From PALSA-607 sp036510735 (lineage in GTDB: Bacteria; Actinomycetota; Actinomycetes; Acidothermales; Acidothermaceae), in contig DATCDK010000110.1 in the NCBI GenBank assembly GCA_036510735.1, positions 1 through 17,192 of the forward strand: a DNA stretch of 17,192 nt, in the 5' to 3' direction. Numbering within the stretch: position 1 is the first letter of the stretch; every line of letters begins with the position of its first letter. The notes beneath the pieces were generated by a model, which saw only the letters and a program-made list of their open reading frames with translations, was not told the DNA's origin and made no database searches. Positions 6,693-14,095 of this stretch are shown one piece after another. Both the position numbers and the translations under genes were made by a program.

Positions 6693-6792
6693 CTCCGACT
6701 CCTCACACATTCAGGTTCAGGGTGCCGTTCTGGCTCCGGCTCCTCACAGATTCACGTTTTTCTGAACGCAGAAGCTGCATCTGTGAGGAGTC
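6693..6792. repeat. Nested inverted and direct repeats between the SWEET and TetR genes
   Basis: CTCCTCACAGAT (6740-6751) and ATCTGTGAGGAG (6779-6790) form a perfect 12-bp inverted repeat. Inside it TTCTG (6760-6764) and CAGAA (6769-6773) form a 5-bp stem with loop AACG, giving a composite hairpin. A direct copy of the left arm and flank begins at 6693, offset 41 bp, matching at 21 of 24 positions. A weaker fourth copy (CAGTGAGGGATC) follows the hairpin. It may terminate the SWEET transcript, act as the TetR operator, or be a dispersed extragenic repeat. The rest of the 6665-6895 gap holds no ORF with a good start. Confidence 0.75.
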
Positions 6793-6858
6793 GACCTGTA
6801 TCAGTGAGGGATCGGCGTCTCGCTGACCGCGCCTCTTGAAGCCGTCTACGAGTCGCTC

Positions 6859-6888
6859 TTGACGTAGTGGTCGTGCGCAGCGCATTCT
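6859..6888 (+). promoter_or_regulatory. Candidate promoter of the TetR gene, near-leaderless
   Basis: TTGACG at 6859-6864 is followed after 18 bases by CATTCT at 6883-6888, then 7 bases to the ATG at 6896. The -35 is good and the -10 is weak. No ribosome site is visible before the ATG, which fits a leaderless transcript. Confidence 0.4.
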
Positions 6889-6895
6889 CCTAATC

Positions 6896-7510
6896 ATGTT
6901 AGGTACTCCGATCCGCGATAGGCAGACGGAACGACGTGAGGCGACGCGCGCCGAGATTCTCGACGCGGCCTGGACAATCGCCGCGGACAAGGGCCTGACC
7001 GAAGTGACCTTGCGCGATGTCGCGGTGGCAATCGGAATGCAGGCGCCGTCTCTCTACTCCTACTTTCCCTCCAAGCTCGCCATCTACGACGCCATGTTCG
7101 GCCAAGCCTGGACGCAGTACAGCGAGGTTTTTGCAGCGGCCGAGCTCACCCTTCCGCGGTCGGCACGCGCGGCCATCAAGAAGGTCGCGAACCTGTTCTT
7201 CGACTTTGCGATGGCCAGCCCCGCGCGCTACCAGCTGATGAACGAGCGCGTCATCCCTGGCTTCGTTCCGACTCCCGAGTCGTACGCGCCCGCGGTCGAT
7301 GTGCTCGAGCGCATGCGTACGCACCTCCACAGGTTTGGGGTGAACGACCCTGGCGACATCGATCTGCTGCTTGCTCTCGTCGGCGGCTTGATCAACGCCC
7401 AGCAAGCGAACGAGCCCGGCGGCGACCGGTGGGCACGACTGCTCGACAAGGGAGTCGACATGTTCGCCGACAACCTCGGCTTACCCGGGTCGAGAAGGAG
7501 ATCGCGATGA
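6896..7510 (+). CDS. TetR/AcrR-family transcriptional regulator
   Basis: This 204-aa protein has a TetR DNA-binding domain at about residues 15-65: RAEILDAAWTIAADKGL, then VTLRDVAVAIGM and the recognition part APSLYSYFPSKLAIYDAMF. The C-terminal helical domain (about 70-195) binds an unknown ligand. TetR proteins usually repress neighbouring genes until the ligand binds. The ATG at 6896 has no ribosome site and lies 7 bases after a possible -10, suggesting leaderless translation. Its stop overlaps the start of the DinB/MDMPI-like gene (ATGA at 7507-7510), so the two are co-translated. The downstream enzyme and the gene itself are the likely targets. Confidence 0.94.
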   Translation: MLGTPIRDRQTERREATRAEILDAAWTIAADKGLTEVTLRDVAVAIGMQAPSLYSYFPSKLAIYDAMFGQAWTQYSEVFAAAELTLPRSARAAIKKVANLFFDFAMASPARYQLMNERVIPGFVPTPESYAPAVDVLERMRTHLHRFGVNDPGDIDLLLALVGGLINAQQANEPGGDRWARLLDKGVDMFADNLGLPGSRRRSR

Positions 7511-8274
7511 CCGAAACCGCGCCCACGACACGGGTCTCGGCCCGTCCGCGACTCTCAACGCTCGACCGGTCGACCCTGATGCGACTCGCCGCGACGGAGT
7601 ACGAGCGATTCGCGAACATGCTGGCGACTCTTTCGGAGCAGGACTGGAATCGGCCCACCGATTGCCCGGGCTGGGACGTGCGCACTATGGCCAGCCACGT
7701 GCTCGGCATGGCCGAGATGGCGGCCTCAATGCGGCAAGGAGTTAGCCAGGCCATCCGCGCGAAGAAGCGCGGCGGCGTCTTCATCGATGCGCTTACCGCC
7801 GTGCAGGTTGACGCAAGGACAAACATGTCTGCGCAGCAGGTCATTGACCGCGTGCGGCTCGTCGGCCCTCGGGCGGCGCGGGCTCGTCGCCGCATCCCCG
7901 GCGTGGTCCGCAACCGCCGGTTGCCTATCCCGCAGCCGGTCGGCGGGCATGACGAGGACTGGACGATCGGCTATCTGACCGACACAATCCTGACGCGCGA
8001 CACGTGGATGCACCGCATCGACATCAGCCGAGCAACCAATCGGCCGCTCGAGCTAAGCGCCGACCACGATGGTGCGCTGACCGCCGACGTGGCACACGAG
8101 TGGGCCGCTCGTCACGGCCAGCCATGCGAACTCCACCTCACCGGAACGGCCGGCGGCAGCTGGAGTTTCGGCATCGGTGGCGCGTCACTCGCCCTCGACG
8201 CCATCGACTTCAACCGCACAGTATCGGGACGTGAACAGGGAACGAACCTGCTGCAAACCGCCGTCCCGTTCTGA
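7507..8274 (+). CDS. Maleylpyruvate isomerase-like (MDMPI/DinB superfamily) protein
   Basis: This 255-aa protein matches the mycothiol-dependent maleylpyruvate isomerase N-terminal family. It has a four-helix start with CPGWDVRTMASHVLGMAE (53-70), which holds the first metal His (H64), and RDTWMHRIDI (164-173), which holds H169 and an acidic residue (D165) where family members have Glu. The C-terminal part (about 180-255) contains a beta-rich domain with GSWSFGIGGA. Known members use mycothiol as cofactor and a divalent metal in isomerase or S-transferase reactions; the substrate of this one is unknown. GAAGGAG lies 6 bases before the ATG. It overlaps the TetR gene by four bases, which points to a repressor-enzyme pair responding to an electrophile or aromatic compound. 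Confidence 0.88.
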   Translation: MTETAPTTRVSARPRLSTLDRSTLMRLAATEYERFANMLATLSEQDWNRPTDCPGWDVRTMASHVLGMAEMAASMRQGVSQAIRAKKRGGVFIDALTAVQVDARTNMSAQQVIDRVRLVGPRAARARRRIPGVVRNRRLPIPQPVGGHDEDWTIGYLTDTILTRDTWMHRIDISRATNRPLELSADHDGALTADVAHEWAARHGQPCELHLTGTAGGSWSFGIGGASLALDAIDFNRTVSGREQGTNLLQTAVPF

Positions 8275-8460
8275 TGCGGTAAAGCACATACGCCGGCTTC
8301 AGCTTGACGGCGCGCTCGAAGTCGAACAAGACCAAGACCACTACTCCGAACGTCAGTGCGCCCGCGCAGGTTGCCCAGGGCAACGGGGGCGCGCAGAAGG
8401 TCGCCTCGAAGCTGTGATTGGTGCGCCGCGCCCGGCGGCTGATGGGCTAGGGTCGAACAT
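8275..8460. promoter_or_regulatory. Gap before the helicase gene with a TAGGGT -10 box
   Basis: This 186-bp gap holds no convincing gene. At its end TAGGGT (8448-8453) fits the actinobacterial TANNNT -10 box and lies exactly 7 bases before the GTG start at 8461. This is the layout of a leaderless transcript; no -35 is evident. A low-complexity 37-codon TTG frame at 8304-8417 was considered and not called. Confidence 0.4.
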
Positions 8461-10551
8461 GTGTTCGATTTTCTGGCTGAGCTAAACCCCGAACAACGCG
8501 CGGCGGCGACCTTCGAGGCGCCGGTGCCGCTGCGGATTGTGGCCGGGGCCGGCACCGGAAAGACGACGGTGCTGGCCAGCAGGGTGGCCTGGCTGCTGGC
8601 TTCTGGCACGCCTCCCGAGCGCGTCCTGCTCCTCACCTTCACCCGCCGGGCAGCCCGGCAGTTGCTCGCCCGCACCGAAACGATGCTCGCGAAGATGCCG
8701 ACCGCAGGGCGGGCCCGCAGCCCGGGTCGCGTTCAGGGTGGCACCTTCCACTCGGTGGCCCACCGCACGTTGCGCCATCACGCACCCCGGCTCGGCCTGT
8801 CCGACGGGTTCTCTGTCCTCGACACCTCCGACGCCACTGACCTGTTCGATCTCGTCCGAGATCAGCATCTGGGCGCCCCCACCGCACGTCGGCGATTACC
8901 TCGCAAGGCGCTGTTGCTCGACTTGTACTCGCGAGCCGTGAACACCGGGCAACCGCTGTCCGACGTGATCGCGGTGGTCGCGCCGTGGTGCAGCGAGCTG
9001 ACCGAATCGATCGCCGCCATGTGCAAGGAGTACGTCGTGCGAAAGCGCGCGCTAGGTCTCGTTGACTTCGACGACTTGCTGCTCTACTGGCGCGCCGCGG
9101 CACTCGATCCGATGGTCGGCCCGCAACTCGCCGGTGAGTTCGACCACATCCTGGTCGACGAGTACCAGGACGTGAACGCGTTGCAGGTCGACGTGGTGGC
9201 GGCGTTGCGCACCTCCGATCGCCGGCTCACTGTCGTCGGCGACGATGCGCAGGCCATCTACGGGTTTCGCGCCGCCGATCCTGCCCACCTTCTCGACTTC
9301 GAGCTGGCCTTTCCCGACGCGACGACGATCACGCTCGAAACGAATTACCGTTCGTCGCCGCAAATCCTGTCAGCAGCCAACGCCGTGGGCGCGCAGGCGC
9401 CAGCGGGCTTTAGCGCGATCCTGCGTGCTGCAGAGCCGGAGCGTTCTAACGGCAACCGGCCGCAGCTACTGCGCTGCGCCGACGAAGACGCGCAGAGCAA
9501 CGCTGTGTGCGATCGCGTGCTCGAGCATCGCGAGGCTGGCCTCCGGCTGCGCGACCAGGCCGTGTTGTTCAGGGCCGCGCACCACTCCGAACATCTCGAA
9601 CTCGAGCTGAGCCGGCGCGCAATTCCGTATGTGAAGTACGGAGGCTTGCGCTATCTCGAAGCCGCCCACGTCAAGGATCTGCTCGCTGCCTTCAGGCTCG
9701 CTGACAACACTCGCGATGAGGTGTCGTGGTTTCGGCTGTTGCAACTCCTCGACGGCGTCGGACCAGCGACGGCGCGTCGCGTCATCGATGCGTTGGCCCT
9801 TGTTCAGAACAAGACCGAGGCGGACGCCGATGTGCTGGCGCGGTGGCCGGATGCGTCGGCATTGCTGCCTGCACGGGTACGACTAGCCGCCGACACCGCC
9901 GTTTCAGCTCTCGCATCGCATGCTGGTGAGACGGTCGGCGTGCACGCGGAACGCCTGCGGGTCGCGATCGCACCGCTGATCGAAGCCGCGTACCCGGACG
10001 CCATATCGCGCCTTGCCGATCTTGATGTGCTCGTGAATGCCGCTGCATCGTGCGCGCGACTGGCCGATGTCGCCGCCGACTACGCGCTCGAGCCGCCGCG
10101 GTCGACCGGCGATTTCGCCGGGCCGCCACTGATCGACGAAGACTGGCTGGTCCTGTCGACCGTGCACTCGGCGAAAGGTCTCGAGTGGGATGTCGTGCAT
10201 CTCCTGCACGCCGCCGACGGCAACTTTCCCTCTGACATGGCGCTCGGAACAGCGCCGTCGGGGGGTGTGAACGGCCTCGAGGAAGAGCGACGACTCTTTT
10301 ACGTCGCGATGACCCGACCACGCCGCGCCCTGAACGTCTACGTTCCGTTGCGCTACCACCATCACCCGCGCGCACACGACGACGCACACTCGTGGTCGCA
10401 GCCCTCACGATTTCTGGCCGGCGACGTCACGCACTACTTCGACGAGCACTGGACCCCGAACCCTGATCTCGTGCTGCCGGCAGCGAACATGACCGCCGTT
10501 GTGCCAGCCGCTGACGTCGTGGCCGGGCAACTCGACGCACTGTGGGCCTAG
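8461..10551 (+). CDS. UvrD/PcrA-type SF1A ATP-dependent DNA helicase
   Basis: This 696-aa protein has the full set of SF1A motifs. These are the Q-motif region LNPEQRAAA (8-16), Walker A AGAGTGKTT (28-36), motif Ia LTFTRRAARQL, motif II VDEYQDVNALQ (about 230), motif III VVGDDAQAIYGFRAA (about 258), motif IV LETNYRS, motif V STVHSAKGLEWDVVHL (about 565) and motif VI EEERRLFYVAMTRPRR (about 608). Such enzymes unwind DNA 3' to 5' in nucleotide-excision or recombination repair. It is near the normal length but ends soon after the helicase core, without a recognisable HRDC or Tudor-like tail. The GTG start follows a TANNNT box by 7 bases and gives the normal N-terminus. The last codons and the stop lie in a 17-bp tandem array shared with the convergent gene. 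Which actinobacterial UvrD subclass it belongs to is not certain. Confidence 0.94.
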   Translation: MFDFLAELNPEQRAAATFEAPVPLRIVAGAGTGKTTVLASRVAWLLASGTPPERVLLLTFTRRAARQLLARTETMLAKMPTAGRARSPGRVQGGTFHSVAHRTLRHHAPRLGLSDGFSVLDTSDATDLFDLVRDQHLGAPTARRRLPRKALLLDLYSRAVNTGQPLSDVIAVVAPWCSELTESIAAMCKEYVVRKRALGLVDFDDLLLYWRAAALDPMVGPQLAGEFDHILVDEYQDVNALQVDVVAALRTSDRRLTVVGDDAQAIYGFRAADPAHLLDFELAFPDATTITLETNYRSSPQILSAANAVGAQAPAGFSAILRAAEPERSNGNRPQLLRCADEDAQSNAVCDRVLEHREAGLRLRDQAVLFRAAHHSEHLELELSRRAIPYVKYGGLRYLEAAHVKDLLAAFRLADNTRDEVSWFRLLQLLDGVGPATARRVIDALALVQNKTEADADVLARWPDASALLPARVRLAADTAVSALASHAGETVGVHAERLRVAIAPLIEAAYPDAISRLADLDVLVNAAASCARLADVAADYALEPPRSTGDFAGPPLIDEDWLVLSTVHSAKGLEWDVVHLLHAADGNFPSDMALGTAPSGGVNGLEEERRLFYVAMTRPRRALNVYVPLRYHHHPRAHDDAHSWSQPSRFLAGDVTHYFDEHWTPNPDLVLPAANMTAVVPAADVVAGQLDALWA

Positions 10552-10618
10552 ACGAACTGTGGGCCTAGACGAACTGTGGGCCTAGACGAGCTGTGGGCCT
10601 AGCCGAACTGTGGGCCTA
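10534..10618. repeat. Five tandem 17-bp repeats carrying the stop codons of two convergent genes
   Basis: Five copies of GACGAACTGTGGGCCTA, with one or no changes each, lie at 10534-10550, 10551-10567, 10568-10584, 10585-10601 and 10602-10618. The first unit encodes the end of the helicase (LWA) and its TAG at 10549-10551. The CTA ending the last unit is the TAG of the minus-strand COG4705 gene (10616-10618). Because 17 is not a multiple of three, successive TAG triplets fall in all three plus-strand frames. No strong hairpin is formed. Confidence 0.95.
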
Positions 10619-11380
10619 AGCGTTTACTTCCGTGCTGACCGGGGCGCGGCGTGTGCGCGCCAGCAACGCAACGCCGACCACGATCAGCAGCGTGAGCCCG
10701 ATACTCACATTTCCTCTGCCCCAGTTAAGTCCGCCGAGCTTGTGCGGGGTGCCCATCCAGTCGGCGAGCGAGGCGCCGAGCGGACGCGTCAGCACGTAAG
10801 CGCACCAGAATGCGGCGATCGCATCGAGCCCGGTGAAGCGAAAGGCCAGAGCCGGAACGCTGATGGCAGCGGCGAACAGCAACGCGGACGAGAAGAAGCC
10901 GAGGTGGAACGTGTACGCAGTCATGTCCCCTGCTGCTGTGCCCAACGCGAAGGTCGCGAGCACCGTCGCCCAGTAGAACAACTCGCGTCGCGTCGTGTTG
11001 ATGCTGTGGATCGACAATGTGCCCTCGACCCTGTACCAGGTGATGAACACCGCCGCCAAAACGATGGCGAAGCCGACCGTTGACACCGCATAAGGCACGC
11101 CGAATCGAACGTGGATGACGTCGGCGGCCATCGTCCCGAACACGGCGACCATGACGACAGCCAGCCAATAGATCCACACGACGTATTCGCGCAACCGCAA
11201 CTGCAACGCCAATGCAATGACGAAGGCAACAAAGCCAAATGCCACCGCGATGACTGGGTCAACCTGGTGGACGCTGTAGTCAGAGGTCGCTTCACCCATC
11301 GCGGTCGTCAGGACCTTGACCACCCAGAACCCGACGGTCACCTGTGGAACCTTCACACCGATGCGCCGAGTCAACAGCAC
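10616..11380 (-). CDS. COG4705-type integral membrane protein with fourfold W-x9-G-x4-D repeat
   Basis: This 254-aa protein has about eight membrane helices and begins with KVPQVTVGFWVVKVLTTAMGE (split: KVPQVTVGFW and VVKVLTTAMGE), the opening I associate with COG4705 membrane proteins of unknown function. Four segments share [FY]W-x9-G-x4-D with identical internal spacing: W19-G29-D34, W72-G82-D87, W137-G147-D152 and W192-G202-D207. With two helices per repeat this suggests a fourfold pseudo-symmetric bundle with an Asp on each repeat. The GTG start at 11380 has AGGGGG 8 bases upstream. It is convergent with the helicase gene and shares the 17-bp array. It is divergent from the DUF2231 gene across 163 bp. 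Transport of a cation or metal is only a guess from the conserved Asp residues. Confidence 0.82.
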   Translation of the reverse strand: MLLTRRIGVKVPQVTVGFWVVKVLTTAMGEATSDYSVHQVDPVIAVAFGFVAFVIALALQLRLREYVVWIYWLAVVMVAVFGTMAADVIHVRFGVPYAVSTVGFAIVLAAVFITWYRVEGTLSIHSINTTRRELFYWATVLATFALGTAAGDMTAYTFHLGFFSSALLFAAAISVPALAFRFTGLDAIAAFWCAYVLTRPLGASLADWMGTPHKLGGLNWGRGNVSIGLTLLIVVGVALLARTRRAPVSTEVNA

Positions 11381-11508
11381 GCCTCGAACCCCCTGCAGCC
11401 AAAGAACTTGACCGTACGGGCCGGCACCTGACGAAATCCTGACGACGCGGCGATGACTGCGAAGTGCAGTGCCTACCCCGCCTACCGCCTAGAGACACCC
11501 CTACGCTT

Positions 11509-11518
11509 GGAACGTTCC
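11509..11518. promoter_or_regulatory. GGAACGTTCC palindrome in a divergent promoter region
   Basis: A perfect 10-bp palindrome lies 25 bp before the DUF2231 start at 11544. TACGCT (11502-11507), a possible TANNNT -10 box, directly precedes it, so it could be an operator at the transcription start. The rest of the 11381-11543 gap shows nothing else I can support. Confidence 0.3.
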
Positions 11519-11543
11519 GTCCAACCAACAGGGACCACAACTC

Positions 11544-12101
11544 ATGCCAGTTACCATTCACGGTTCGCCCACACACGTCCTGATCGTGCACGTCGTCGTC
11601 GTGCTGCTCCCCGTCTCGGTACTGGCGGCGTTGCTACTGGTTGCGGTGTCAGCAGCAAGGCGCGCACACAGCTTGCTAACACTTATCGTGGCGTTCATCG
11701 CGTGTGCCGCTGTCCCGTTCGCGTTCCGCAGTGGCTCCGAGCTACGTGCTCGACTGCCACGGACCCCGCTTATTGCGATACACGTCCAACTCGCTCACCA
11801 GCTCCTGCCACTTGCTGCCGCATTCGGAGTGGCGCTAGCCGTGTTTGTTGTCGTCGATGCGCTGCGGCGCGCGCACGCGGGGCAGCTCAACGTATTCGAG
11901 AGTCGTGTAGTCGACGCCGTACCAGCTTTGAGACGGTACGCCGGAACTCACCGCCTCACTGGCACGCTCCGCACGGCTGCCGTGCTTGTCGTCGTCTTGG
12001 CGGTCGCCACGGGTGTGCAGGTCTATCGAGTGGGCGACGCCGGCGCCAAGGCAGCCTGGGCCGGCCGCGTCTCCAACAGCGCGACCCCGCCGTCTCATTA
12101 G
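11544..12101 (+). CDS. DUF2231-type membrane protein
   Basis: This 185-aa protein begins IHGSPTHVLIVHVVVVLLP (5-23), the G-x-P-x-H-x-L-x-VH pattern at the start of DUF2231-like membrane proteins. Four hydrophobic segments follow: about 12-35, 43-60, 88-107 and 143-162. Further histidines sit before helix 3 (IHVQLAHQLLP). The C-terminus carries VYRVGDAGAKAAWAG, common in actinobacterial members. The biochemical role of the family is not established; the paired His residues would allow heme or metal binding. AGGGA lies about 11 bases before the ATG. The gene ends 134 bp before the SCO-fusion gene on the same strand. The gap has a CCTGG-attg-CCAGG mini-hairpin (12103-12116) that is too short to call a terminator. 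Confidence 0.78.
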   Translation: MPVTIHGSPTHVLIVHVVVVLLPVSVLAALLLVAVSAARRAHSLLTLIVAFIACAAVPFAFRSGSELRARLPRTPLIAIHVQLAHQLLPLAAAFGVALAVFVVVDALRRAHAGQLNVFESRVVDAVPALRRYAGTHRLTGTLRTAAVLVVVLAVATGVQVYRVGDAGAKAAWAGRVSNSATPPSH

Positions 12102-12235
12102 GCCTGGATTGCCAGGACACCCTCACGTCGCCGCCGGCCGTCGCAGCGCTGCCACCGCTCCCATAAAGTGACCTGGAACAACCCCACACTCGGGCTTGGG
12201 GCGCGCTAACAACACGTTGAAACGAGGTCGCTGCC

Positions 12236-14095
12236 GTGCAAGGTATGGGTGGCACCGTCTCCGGCGGCAACCCGCTCATTCTCGCGGCTTTTGAGTCCGC
12301 TTTGCGCCATCAGGCGCTTATCGTGCTCGTCCTGTTGCTCATTGCAGCAACCGCTTGGGTCTGGCCCTATACGGCGCCCAAGCCCAAACTGAGCGTGGCG
12401 CCCCCTGGCGCGACGGAAGCCACGACTGAAGCCGCGACGTCCGACCCTCCCGTCCTCGACGCTGCCTCCGAGCTCAGCGAACATCCAGCGCGCAAGTTTC
12501 TGCGCATCACCTTCGGCTTGCTCTGGATCTTCGACGGCCTGCTGCAACTCCAGCAGGGAATGCCAGTCGGGTTGCCCACGCAAGTCGTCCAGCCAGCCGC
12601 GGCAAGTTCGCCGAACTGGGTTCAGCACCTGGTGAACAACGGCACCTTGATCTGGTTACGACACCCGATCTCGGCCGCGGCATCAGCGGTCTGGATCCAG
12701 ATTGGCGTCGGCGTCCTGCTACTCGTGGCGCGGCGCGGCCGGCTCTCACAGCTGGCGGGCGCCGGGAGCGTCGCCTGGGGCCTTGTCGTCTGGGTTTTCG
12801 GGGAGGCGTTCGGCGGCATCTTCGGCTCAGGCCTCAGCTGGTTGTTCGGCGCCCCTGGCGCAGTGCTGTTCTATGTCGTGGCCGGCGTGCTGATCGCCCT
12901 ACCTGAACGCGCCTGGGCCGGCCAACGCGTCGGCCGCATACTGCTCGGCGTCCTGGGATTCTTCTTCATCGGTATGGCGATTCTGCAAGCATGGCCCGGA
13001 CGTGGGTTTTGGCAGGGCCAAAGCAATCCGCACGCGACAGCAGGCTCCCTCACGTCGATGGTGCGGACCATGGCGAAGACCCCGCAACCGCATGCCCTGT
13101 CATCGGTCGTCAACTCGTTCGCAACGTTTGACGCGCACCACGGATGGATCGTGAACCTCCTCGTCGTTCTCGCGCTCGCGGGGCTCGGGGTGGCGCTTCT
13201 CACGGGTCGCGACCAGGTGACGTTCGTGGCGTTGGTGTGCAGCAGTGTTCTGTGCGTCGCGGTGTGGGTCTTTGTGCAAGACCTTGGCTTCCTCGGCGGG
13301 CTTGGCACCGACCCGAACAGCATGATCCCGACGGTCTTGCTCATCGGCACTGGGTATCTAGCGCTTACCCGGCAAGCCTCCCCGGCGACCCTTAGAACCG
13401 AGCATGTGACACCGACAAGCGTGCGTACTGCCCTAAGCTCTCCGGCGGCCCTGGGCGTAACCGCGGCCGTCGCGTCGTTCGGCATCGTGTTGGTTGGTGC
13501 CGTGCCAATGGCTTTCGCATCGGTCAATACGCACACCGACACGATCGTCACGGAGGCGATCAACGGCCAACCGGAGCCGACGGATACACCGGCTGCGCCC
13601 TTCGAGCTGACCGACCAGAACGGTTCACCCGTCAGCCTCACGACACTGAAGGGCCGGACGGTTGCCCTGACCTTTCTCGATCCGGTGTGCACGAGCGATT
13701 GCCCGTTGATCGCTCAGCAGTTTCGCCAGGTCGATGAGTCGCTCGGGGCGGCGGCCGCGAAGAACACGGCGTTCGTCGCGGTGGTCGCAAACCCCGCCTA
13801 CCTCGGCGTGCAGTTCGTGCAGGCCTTCGACTCCCAAGAAAATATGAACATGCCCAATTGGTACTTCCTCACCGGATCACTCGCCCAGCTGACCGCGGTG
13901 TGGAATGCCTACGGCATTCAAGTACAGACAATCGGCAGTGGTGGGATGGCCGCGCATAGCGACACCACCTACGTCATCGACGGCAGCGGCCACCTGCGCA
14001 CAATCCTCGGTGCCGATCCCGGTGATACGGCGACCGACTCCGCATCATTTGCCGCCTTGTTGAACAAAGAAATGCGCGCGGTCGCAGCCGGATGA
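12236..14095 (+). CDS. Polytopic membrane protein fused to a C-terminal SCO1/SenC-like domain
   Basis: This 619-aa protein has two parts. Residues about 25-430 form roughly ten membrane helices with conserved-looking motifs LLWIFDGLLQLQQGMP (95-110), VWVFGEAFGGIFGSGLSWL (185-203) and GAPGAVLFYVVAGVL. Residues about 455-615 form a thioredoxin-like SCO1 domain: PFELTDQNGSPVSLTTLKG, FLDPVCTSDCP with C485-x3-C489, and AHSDTTYVID with H574. C-x3-C plus the distal His are the copper ligands of SCO1/SenC proteins that deliver copper to the CuA site of cytochrome c oxidase. SCO proteins are normally about 200 aa with one anchor, so the fusion is unusual. The GTG start has GAGG 9 bases upstream; ATG at 12245 is an alternative. 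Its stop overlaps the lipoprotein start, and CtaG lies beyond. Copper insertion into an oxidase is inferred. Confidence 0.85.
   Translation: MQGMGGTVSGGNPLILAAFESALRHQALIVLVLLLIAATAWVWPYTAPKPKLSVAPPGATEATTEAATSDPPVLDAASELSEHPARKFLRITFGLLWIFDGLLQLQQGMPVGLPTQVVQPAAASSPNWVQHLVNNGTLIWLRHPISAAASAVWIQIGVGVLLLVARRGRLSQLAGAGSVAWGLVVWVFGEAFGGIFGSGLSWLFGAPGAVLFYVVAGVLIALPERAWAGQRVGRILLGVLGFFFIGMAILQAWPGRGFWQGQSNPHATAGSLTSMVRTMAKTPQPHALSSVVNSFATFDAHHGWIVNLLVVLALAGLGVALLTGRDQVTFVALVCSSVLCVAVWVFVQDLGFLGGLGTDPNSMIPTVLLIGTGYLALTRQASPATLRTEHVTPTSVRTALSSPAALGVTAAVASFGIVLVGAVPMAFASVNTHTDTIVTEAINGQPEPTDTPAAPFELTDQNGSPVSLTTLKGRTVALTFLDPVCTSDCPLIAQQFRQVDESLGAAAAKNTAFVAVVANPAYLGVQFVQAFDSQENMNMPNWYFLTGSLAQLTAVWNAYGIQVQTIGSGGMAAHSDTTYVIDGSGHLRTILGADPGDTATDSASFAALLNKEMRAVAAG

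Noticed and set aside
8304..8417. 37-codon TTG frame rich in Lys, Thr, Gln and Ala between the MDMPI-like and helicase genes
   Set aside because: It has no ribosome site and a rare start codon, and its low-complexity composition can arise by chance; only conservation would justify calling it.
10534..10618. CRISPR-like array
   Set aside because: The 17-bp units are contiguous with no spacers and overlap coding ends, so this is a tandem repeat.
12103..12116. CCTGG-attg-CCAGG hairpin after the DUF2231 gene as a terminator
   Set aside because: A five-base stem without a T tract is common by chance in GC-rich DNA.
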